NCBI GenBank assembly: GCA_034006985.1
Contig: JAVERT010000037.1
Span: forward strand, 1 to 15,321
DNA: 15,321 nt
Source of the DNA: Gudongella sp034006985
GTDB lineage: Bacteria > Bacillota > Clostridia > Tissierellales > Tissierellaceae
Direction: 5' to 3'
The position numbers were made by a program, and so were the translations under genes. The first letter of the stretch is position 1, and each line of letters begins with the position of its first letter. The notes below the pieces were generated by a model. That model did not search any database. It was not told where the DNA came from and was given only the letters and a program-made list of their open reading frames with translations. Positions 7,828 to 13,480 of this stretch are shown one piece after another.

Positions 7828-9605
7828 TGGGAAGCCCCCGCTACCTTCCACGACAGGGACCTCTGGTAATCATTCCAGAGCCTTAGATACGTTCCTCCCC
7901 GCCCCATAAGCTCCTGATGGGTCCCCTTCTCGGATATCGAACCCTTCTCCATCACGCATATCATGTCCGCATTCCTCACTGTGGTCAGACGGTGTGCTAT
8001 CACGAGCACTGTCTTATCCTCGGCCAGCTTCTCGAAGGCCTTCTGCACGAGGTGTTCGTTCTCCGGGTCTGCGAAGGCCGTGGCCTCGTCCAGCACCACA
8101 ACCGGAGAGTCCTTGAGTATCGCCCTCGCAATCGATATCCTCTGCACCTCTCCTCCCGACAGATAGACGCCCCCCGGTCCTATAATGGTCCCCAGACCAT
8201 CAGGCAGCTTGGACACGATGTCCCCGCACTGGGCCGCATCCAGGGCCCTCCTGACATCCTCCTCGCCGGCGTCTGGCCTTCCGAGACGGACGTTGTTCAG
8301 AAGCGTGTCCTTAAGCAGCCTGTTGCTCTGTAGCACGCAGGACGTGACCTCCGATACCCTGACACTTCCTATGTCCCTGAGGTCCTGCCCCCCTATGGAC
8401 ACGGTTCCCGATGAAGGATCCCAGAATCTGCACAGAAGGCTCGCAACAGTGCTCTTCCCGCTTCCGCTGGGGCCCACCAGGGCGGTTATGGTACCCGGTT
8501 TCATCTCCAGGTCAAAGCCTTCGACCGCAGGGGACGTGGCTTCAGGATATGTGAACGACACGTTGTCGAACCTGACCATCCAGTCTCCCGGCTCATGCGG
8601 TTCCGCAGGCTCATCCAACGGTCTCATCGACAGCACGGAGTCTATCCTTGACAGGGCGTCGTCCACGACGTACCCCTCGTTGCTGGAGAACATAATCCTC
8701 ATTACCAGAACGGTCATTATCGGGGTGAATATAACGTAGAACATCAGATCTGCCAGGAAGGCCACGTCGCCCGGCCCCCCGTGCGTCACGTACAGGGCCA
8801 CCGCGACCAGGGCCGCGAATATGCTGTTGGAGGCTGTGTAGAATATCACCATCTTCCCCCTGTACCACTTGGTGTAGTCCACCACGAACCTGCTGTACTC
8901 CTGGATCGATCTCTTGAAGCTCTGGAATGTGTCGACGGTCTGCTGGAACGTCTTGACGACAGATATGCCGCGTATGTACTCCACGGCCTCCCTGTTAACA
9001 TCTCCCAACGCGTTCTGATAGGTCGCCATGCTGTCGCTGGCGGCCTTTCTGCTCACGGACATCAGCAGAACGATAATGGATACCGCTATGGGTATGGCGC
9101 TGGCGATGCCTATGCGCCAGTCGAAAGCCATCAGCATCGTCAGTATAGCCAGGGGCAGAACCACCGTTCCGGCCATATCCGGAAGCTGGTGTGCAAGGTA
9201 GGTCTCGGTGGCTCCCGATGAATCCTGTATTATCCTGCGGATCTTGCCGCTTCCCATCGAATCGAACGTGCCCGGAGGTAGTTCAATGGCGTGCTCTATC
9301 GTCTTCTTCCTCATGTTCTTCGCTATACGGAATGCCCCTATGTGCGAGCACATCAGCGCGGTGATGTACAGCGCCACGGAGAGGACCGTGAACCCCAAAG
9401 CCATCCACCCGTTGTGCACCAGACCCGTGGCCTGAGAGTAATCGGGCATGGCGTCCAGCACCTCCTTCAGCATCAGCCAGATGTAGTAGAAGGGTACCAC
9501 GGACACCGCGGCGCTCATGGCCGACAGGACCAGCGATGAATATGTCAGATACTTGTACTCACCTGCATAAGAGGTGAGTCTGGAGATTCTGTTCTCTTTT
9601 TTCAT
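7824..9605 (-). CDS. ABC exporter-fold half-transporter (permease-ATPase fusion), first of pair
   Basis: This 593-residue protein has a membrane domain (about residues 20-310) followed by an ATPase domain (about 343-580). Motifs are Walker A GPSGSGKST (378-386), signature LSGGEVQRISIARA (482-495), Walker B VVVLDE (502-507) and switch His538. The sequence after Walker B is ATAFADPENE, not the usual ATASLD. From memory, that variant is common in YbtP/YbtQ/IrtA-like transporters linked to siderophores and in related gut-bacterial ABC pairs. The ATG at 9605 lies about 27 bases from a minus-strand TATA-like element, so the message is probably leaderless. An iron-box-like palindrome sits between the TATA element and the start. 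It is the first gene of a two-gene operon ending at the terminator near 6056. Acquisition from bacteria is possible but not shown. Confidence 0.94.
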   Translation of the reverse strand: MKKENRISRLTSYAGEYKYLTYSSLVLSAMSAAVSVVPFYYIWLMLKEVLDAMPDYSQATGLVHNGWMALGFTVLSVALYITALMCSHIGAFRIAKNMRKKTIEHAIELPPGTFDSMGSGKIRRIIQDSSGATETYLAHQLPDMAGTVVLPLAILTMLMAFDWRIGIASAIPIAVSIIVLLMSVSRKAASDSMATYQNALGDVNREAVEYIRGISVVKTFQQTVDTFQSFKRSIQEYSRFVVDYTKWYRGKMVIFYTASNSIFAALVAVALYVTHGGPGDVAFLADLMFYVIFTPIMTVLVMRIMFSSNEGYVVDDALSRIDSVLSMRPLDEPAEPHEPGDWMVRFDNVSFTYPEATSPAVEGFDLEMKPGTITALVGPSGSGKSTVASLLCRFWDPSSGTVSIGGQDLRDIGSVRVSEVTSCVLQSNRLLKDTLLNNVRLGRPDAGEEDVRRALDAAQCGDIVSKLPDGLGTIIGPGGVYLSGGEVQRISIARAILKDSPVVVLDEATAFADPENEHLVQKAFEKLAEDKTVLVIAHRLTTVRNADMICVMEKGSISEKGTHQELMGRGGTYLRLWNDYQRSLSWKVAGASQ

Positions 9606-9613
9606 CCATAGGA

Positions 9614-9629
9614 TTTAGGCTTTCCTAAA
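9614..9629 (-). promoter_or_regulatory. Iron-box-like palindrome 2, ABC operon promoter
   Basis: TTTAGG-CTTT-CCTAAA is a perfect 6-bp-arm inverted repeat. It lies between the minus-strand TATA-like element and the ATG at 9605, so a bound repressor would cover the likely transcription start. The core matches the sites at 4061-4082 and 9667-9684. Confidence 0.8.
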
Positions 9630-9637
9630 CTATAAGG
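9630..9637 (-). promoter_or_regulatory. TATA-like element of the ABC operon
   Basis: The minus strand reads CTTATAG here, centred about 27 bases upstream of the start codon at 9605. With the usual archaeal spacing, transcription would begin at or next to the ATG. That fits the absence of a ribosome binding site. Confidence 0.55.
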
Positions 9638-9666
9638 CTTTGCTTTTTGAGTCTCGGCTAAACACA

Positions 9667-9684
9667 ATTTAGGATTGCCTAAAT
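9667..9684 (+). promoter_or_regulatory. Iron-box-like palindrome 3, Fec operon promoter
   Basis: ATTTAGG-ATTG-CCTAAAT is a perfect 7-bp-arm inverted repeat that runs directly into the TATA element of the uptake operon. Binding here would compete with TBP/TFB. Its centre is 54 bp from that of palindrome 2, close to five helical turns, so two bound dimers would lie on roughly the same face of the DNA. Confidence 0.8.
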
Positions 9685-9729
9685 ATAAATATCCCGACTG
9701 CATCGGACCCACGCTATCGAGGAGATAGA
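9684..9729 (+). promoter_or_regulatory. TATA box, short leader and ribosome site of the Fec operon
   Basis: TATAAATAT (9684-9692) is a strong archaeal TATA box and predicts a start near 9713. GAGGAG (9719-9724) is a good Shine-Dalgarno sequence five bases before the ATG at 9730. Unlike the divergent ABC operon, this transcript therefore has a short leader. Confidence 0.65.
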
Positions 9730-10911
9730 ATGAATCCAAAAACAGCAGCGATATTTGTTGTGATCCTGCTCGCCGCATCCTCTGTCGCGATATGGTTCGC
9801 ATATTCCGGCAACGAGAACGACGAGGACACAGGGGAGAACGGAGAAACGATAACAGTGACCGACATGGAAGGAAGAGAGGTGGTGATGACTCTGCCCGTG
9901 ACAAGAGTGGCTATAACATCATCCGACCTGGTGGATGTCCTGGCCTCAGTCGCGGGCGAGGGGTGGGAGGAACTACTGGTTATGTGGCCAGAGGATATGG
10001 TGTCCAGAGAGCCTTCAAAGTATGATCTGTACATGGAGTCCTGTCCTTCATTGGCGGATCTTCCGGCCTGCCCCGACCTGTTCTCAGGTAATCTGGGCCA
10101 TTTCCCCTGCGAGGAGATAGCCGTCACGGAACCGGACGTTGTCCTCGTCAACAAAGAGACGATGGATTGGCTACAAATCAACGAGGAGAGCTACAGGATG
10201 CTGACCCACACGGGCATCGCGGTGGTCTATCTGGACTTCATCAACGGCATCTTCGAAGGGGACAAGTGTAGGAATAACCTCGAGATACTCGGACAAATAC
10301 TGCAGCAGGAGGACCGCGCCGATGCCATAGCAGATTACTTCGAGGAGCAGGTGAAGACAGTGAACGAACTCCTGGATGCCATACCCGAATCGGAGAAGGG
10401 GAAGACTATATACTTCGAGATACCCGGAACCTCGGCCACGGAGTACGGTATAACCCCTGGGTCGAACACCCCCGAACAGGTTTATTTGGGAGCCGTCAAC
10501 GTGACCACGGAACTGGGTCTTTCATACAGCATAATAAGCAGGGAGCAGCTGGCATCCATAGATCCTGACTACATCTGCTTCTGCATGAGCACATACTACG
10601 GCAGCCAGGAATCCGCACTGTTCGGTTACAACCAGTATACTGATGAGGAGACTCTCTCCGAGATGTCCTCCGCATTCCTGTCACGGGCGGGATGGAGTGA
10701 ACTAAACGCCGTCAAAAACGGGGATGTGCTGTTCTATTATGCGGAATTCAGATGCCTCCCTGCCGGATTCGTGAATATACAGGTGCTTGCTAAGCTGATG
10801 TATCCCGAATATTTCGAGGACATCGATCCCCTGGAGAACCTTGAAGGGTACTTCGAGGAGTTCATGCCTTTCGAGATAGACGGAACGTGGGCGTACCAGA
10901 TAAGTGCATGA
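9730..10911 (+). CDS. FecB/BtuF-type iron-complex substrate-binding protein
   Basis: This 393-residue protein starts with a hydrophobic segment (about residues 5-26). An acidic linker (E-N-D-E-D-T-G-E-N-G-E) and a periplasmic-binding-protein body opening ITVTDMEGREVVMTLP follow, the usual start of the COG0614 family for siderophores, heme or cobalamin. No lipobox Cys follows the hydrophobic segment, so it is probably held outside the membrane by an uncleaved N-terminal helix. It delivers the ligand to the permease and ATPase encoded next. Its TGA overlaps the ATG of the permease. The start is supported by the Shine-Dalgarno sequence at 9719. An iron-complex ligand is favoured by the iron-box-like operator, but cobalamin or another chelate cannot be excluded. 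Confidence 0.93.
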   Translation: MNPKTAAIFVVILLAASSVAIWFAYSGNENDEDTGENGETITVTDMEGREVVMTLPVTRVAITSSDLVDVLASVAGEGWEELLVMWPEDMVSREPSKYDLYMESCPSLADLPACPDLFSGNLGHFPCEEIAVTEPDVVLVNKETMDWLQINEESYRMLTHTGIAVVYLDFINGIFEGDKCRNNLEILGQILQQEDRADAIADYFEEQVKTVNELLDAIPESEKGKTIYFEIPGTSATEYGITPGSNTPEQVYLGAVNVTTELGLSYSIISREQLASIDPDYICFCMSTYYGSQESALFGYNQYTDEETLSEMSSAFLSRAGWSELNAVKNGDVLFYYAEFRCLPAGFVNIQVLAKLMYPEYFEDIDPLENLEGYFEEFMPFEIDGTWAYQISA

Positions 10912-11960
10912 CCATGACAGGGGACTCCGCTGGATATAGCATATACAGTGCCATCGTCAAGAGGAGGAGAACGGTCCTGGCAACCATGGCCCTGGCATCC
11001 TTGCTGCTGTTCCTGCTCTGCGTGGCCACCGGGCCCATGAGGTATTCGCTGGCCGATGTAATCAGGACCGTACTGAATCCCGATTCGGTATCGGGGCTCA
11101 TGAGGTCCGTCATATGGGATTACAGGCTGCCCGAGGCCGCACTGGCCGTGGTAGTCGGGGCGTCCCTGGGGATGGCGGGCGCGGAGATGCAGACCATACT
11201 GGACAACCCCTTGGCGGAACCGTACACCCTCGGCATATCCACAGCGGCCGCATTCGGAGCGTCACTGTGCATAGTGTTCGGTCTGGGCGCGGGCATCTTG
11301 GGCGATTACGCCCTGCCGGCGGTCGCCTTCGCGTTCGCATTGGCGACATGTCTCGTGATATACGCGGTGGCCAGGCTGAGGTCCTCGGACAAGCAGACGA
11401 TAATACTGATGGGTATCGCGATGCTCTTCCTGTTCCAGTCTCTAGTGTCCCTCATGCAAGTCACAACATCCAAGGAAGCCGCCAGCGCGGTGATGTTCTG
11501 GATGTTCGGAAGCCTCGGCAAAGCGGATTGGGAGAATGTAGCCATAGTGGGGACGGTCGCACTGCTGGCCGGAGTGCTTTTCGCACTCAACTTCTGGAAG
11601 CTGACCTCGTTGAGGCTGGGTGACCCGAAGGCGTCCAGCCTGGGCGTCGACGTGGGGAGGATAAGGAGGAACATACTGATTACGGTCTCCCTGCTGACGG
11701 CGACCGCGGTGAGCTTCACAGGGACCATCGGTTTCGTGGGCCTCGTGGGTCCGCATATATCGCGCATGCTCGTCGGCGAGGATCAGAGGTTCTTCCTGCC
11801 CGTCTCGGCTCTGGCGGGGGCGATGCTGCTCTGTGCAGCGTTATTCGCGACCAAGGCTTTCGACCTTGTATCATCCCTGCCGATCGGCATAATCACCTCA
11901 CTCATAGGAGTACCCTTCCTGATAATTATGATACTCAGGAGGAGGGAGGCGACGTTATGA
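10908..11960 (+). CDS. FecCD-family (BtuC-type) ABC permease
   Basis: This is a 350-residue, very hydrophobic protein with about ten membrane segments. Family-typical pieces include RLPEAALAVVVGASLGMAG near the N-terminus, then D-N-P-L-A-E-P-Y-T-L-G-I-S-T-A-A, and G-F-V-G-L-V-G-P-H-I-S-R near the C-terminus. These fit FecCD/BtuC permeases that import iron-siderophores, heme or cobalamin. I chose ATG 10908, which overlaps the upstream stop as ATGA, over an in-frame GTG at 10887 that would overlap the binding protein by 25 bases. Only one permease gene is present, so a homodimer is expected. Confidence 0.95.
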   Translation: MTMTGDSAGYSIYSAIVKRRRTVLATMALASLLLFLLCVATGPMRYSLADVIRTVLNPDSVSGLMRSVIWDYRLPEAALAVVVGASLGMAGAEMQTILDNPLAEPYTLGISTAAAFGASLCIVFGLGAGILGDYALPAVAFAFALATCLVIYAVARLRSSDKQTIILMGIAMLFLFQSLVSLMQVTTSKEAASAVMFWMFGSLGKADWENVAIVGTVALLAGVLFALNFWKLTSLRLGDPKASSLGVDVGRIRRNILITVSLLTATAVSFTGTIGFVGLVGPHISRMLVGEDQRFFLPVSALAGAMLLCAALFATKAFDLVSSLPIGIITSLIGVPFLIIMILRRREATL

Positions 11961-12745
11961 CGCTGGATGTCGAAGGGCTCGGCTTCTCGTACGGCAGGAG
12001 GGAGGTCCTCAGGGACATAAGCCTGAGCACGGGAGAGGGGATAACGTCCCTGATAGGACCGAACGGGGCCGGGAAATCCACTCTGGTGAAATGCCTTGCG
12101 GGAATCCACCGGCCAGGGTCCGGCACGGCGTTCTTCAACGGTTTAGAACTGATCTCGGGAAAGAGGGATCCGGACCTCAGGGTCGCCTACATGCCCCAGG
12201 ATCAGCCCTGCACAACTAAGATGACGGTGCTGGAGGTCATACTACTCGGCAGGGTCCGCTCCCTGTCGATAAAGGTATCCGAGGATGATATGGAGCATTG
12301 CTACGGTGCACTGGAGGATCTCAACATAGAGGAACTGGCCGAAAGACCGTTCAACCAGCTGAGCGGAGGCCAATGCCAGATGGTCATGGTGGCCCAATGC
12401 CTGGCCTCGGATCCGGACATGATAATCCTCGACGAGCCCATCAACAATCTCGACCTCCGCAGACAGCTGGAGATGTTCGAGACCATGAACAGGATGACGA
12501 AGAAGAACGGACTCACGACGCTGATGGTCCTCCATGACATCAATCTCGCGGCCAGGTACTCGGATCGGCTGGCGGTCATGGGGAACGGGAGGATGCACGG
12601 ATACGGGACCCCTTCGGAGACGATAACGGAGGAGATGCTAGAAGATGTGTACGGAGTGAAGGCGATAGTCGACAGAGGTAGATTCGGCATACCGAGGATA
12701 GAGCCTATATGCTCCTGCAGTTGCAGGAGGGGATGCCATCCATAA
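11957..12745 (+). CDS. FecE/BtuD-type ABC ATPase with Cys-rich C-terminal tail
   Basis: This 262-residue ATPase powers the preceding permease. Motifs are Walker A GPNGAGKST (34-42), Q-loop YMPQDQ (78-83), signature LSGGQ (135-139), Walker B MIILDEP (155-161) and switch His193. It begins within an ATGA overlap with the permease stop. The last residues read C252-S-C254-S-C256-R-R-G-C260-H-P, a compact four-Cys cluster not part of the standard fold. It could bind metal or an Fe-S cluster, or be a chance extension. The DNA for this tail is also an inverted repeat (12712-12729), so the base order may be constrained at the RNA level. Confidence 0.94.
   Translation: MTLDVEGLGFSYGRREVLRDISLSTGEGITSLIGPNGAGKSTLVKCLAGIHRPGSGTAFFNGLELISGKRDPDLRVAYMPQDQPCTTKMTVLEVILLGRVRSLSIKVSEDDMEHCYGALEDLNIEELAERPFNQLSGGQCQMVMVAQCLASDPDMIILDEPINNLDLRRQLEMFETMNRMTKKNGLTTLMVLHDINLAARYSDRLAVMGNGRMHGYGTPSETITEEMLEDVYGVKAIVDRGRFGIPRIEPICSCSCRRGCHP
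12712..12729 (+). terminator. Inverted repeat at the end of the Fec operon, possible terminator
   Basis: CTCCTGCA and TGCAGGAG flank GT. As RNA this gives a 7-bp stem with a 4-base loop inside the last codons of the ATPase gene. An A/T-rich stretch (ACATTTTAAAAACA) begins at 12747, about 18 bases later. The distance and the weak U-tract make termination uncertain. Confidence 0.35.
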
Positions 12746-12841
12746 ACATTTTAAAAACACTTCGTTTCCAATCGTCGTAACGGACCAGAGACCGGGATCG
12801 ACTGGCCAACCAGCGCCGTCTTCCTTCAGGATGACCAATCC

Positions 12842-12861
12842 TTAAATACCATCGATTTAAT
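12842..12861 (+). promoter_or_regulatory. TATA-like elements before the arsR gene
   Basis: TTAAATAC (12842-12849) and TTTAATAC (12855-12862) are both reasonable archaeal TATA boxes, predicting starts near 12871 or 12884. Either would leave only a very short leader before the repressor gene. Confidence 0.5.
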
Positions 12862-12889
12862 ACTTGTTCAATTGAACATATATTCAAGT
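12862..12889 (+). promoter_or_regulatory. Composite operator-like palindromes before the arsR gene
   Basis: A perfect 14-bp palindrome, TGTTCAATTGAACA (12865-12878), overlaps a second inverted repeat, TTGAA-N6-TTCAA (12872-12887). Outer ACTTG (12862-12866) and CAAGT (12885-12889) also match. TTGAA/TTCAA arms of this kind are typical of ArsR/SmtB operators. They cover the predicted transcription start, so the downstream gene product probably represses its own operon. Confidence 0.7.
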
Positions 12890-12896
12890 GATTGAT

Positions 12897-13250
12897 ATGA
12901 TGCCGACGGACTGCAGGACGGAACAAAAGGACATCGACAGCATCCGCGACAGGATGCTGGAAGAGCGGACGGTCGACGACCTGTCAGGCTTCTTCAGGAT
13001 CTTCGGAGACAGCACCAGGGTCAGGCTGCTGTGGGCCCTGGACACCGCCGGGAGGATGTGCGTGTGCGGGCTGAGCAAATCCTTGGACATGAGCATGTCC
13101 GCGGTATCACATCAGCTCAGGATACTGAAGGATGCGAACCTCATAAAAGGGGAGCGCGACGGGAAATACGTCTACTACTCGCTGTGCGACGAACACGTGA
13201 GGATCGTGCTGGAGATGGCCCTGGAGCACGTGCAGGAGGGGAAAGGATGA
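12897..13250 (+). CDS. ArsR/SmtB-family metal-responsive repressor
   Basis: From ATG 12897 this is 117 residues, with a winged-helix core (about 28-96). The recognition region is S-M-S-A-V-S-H-Q-L-R-I-L-K (66-78) and the wing K-G-E-R-D-G-K-Y-V-Y-Y (84-94). Two metal sites are visible. C55-V-C57 in the alpha3 helix, with Cys6 a possible partner, matches the alpha3N site of CadC/ZiaR-type sensors. D98-x-H100 with H111-x2-E114 matches the alpha5 zinc site of SmtB in both residues and spacing. Metal binding releases such repressors from DNA. It heads a three-gene operon with a P1B-2 ATPase, so Zn, Cd or Pb is the likely signal. GTG 12888 and ATG 12900 are alternative starts. GTGAT at 12888-12892 could be the ribosome site for ATG 12897. 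Confidence 0.95.
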   Translation: MMPTDCRTEQKDIDSIRDRMLEERTVDDLSGFFRIFGDSTRVRLLWALDTAGRMCVCGLSKSLDMSMSAVSHQLRILKDANLIKGERDGKYVYYSLCDEHVRIVLEMALEHVQEGKG

Positions 13251-13480
13251 GAGCCGCGCTGGAAGCGAGAGGCGTGTGCCCCCGGAACCGCGCATCCTGG
13301 CTGGAAGGGTGGCTCGGCGGCACAGGGAGGTGCGGAAGCACCGTATGCGCCCCCATTGCCCGCAGGGTCATCCTGGAGGCCTCCGAAACCGACACGGACC
13401 GTATGGTGTCCGATGCGATCGAGATGATATCCATATGCCGCGCCGACGCTGATGTGACGCTGAGAAGGGTGACGCGATGA
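13247..13480 (+). CDS. Small Cys-containing protein of unknown function in metal-efflux operon
   Basis: This 77-residue protein overlaps both neighbours by ATGA (start within the repressor stop, stop within the ATPase start), so it is very likely translated. I do not recognise it. It has four cysteines (11, 29, 34, 64), a Trp/Gly-rich stretch (W-L-E-G-W-L-G-G-T-G) and a C-terminal part that could form helix and strand. The C29-G-S-T-V-C34-A-P-I piece is loosely like the metal loop of heavy-metal-associated domains, but the spacing is wrong (CxxxxC, not CxxC). It has no signal peptide or membrane segment. The ATPase next door lacks its own N-terminal metal domain, so a separate metal-delivery or regulatory protein is an attractive idea, not a finding. 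Confidence 0.7.
   Translation: MRAALEARGVCPRNRASWLEGWLGGTGRCGSTVCAPIARRVILEASETDTDRMVSDAIEMISICRADADVTLRRVTR

Noticed and set aside
6805..7869. 354-residue plus-strand frame across the ABC gene
   Set aside because: It is a shadow frame; the minus strand encodes all ABC motifs.
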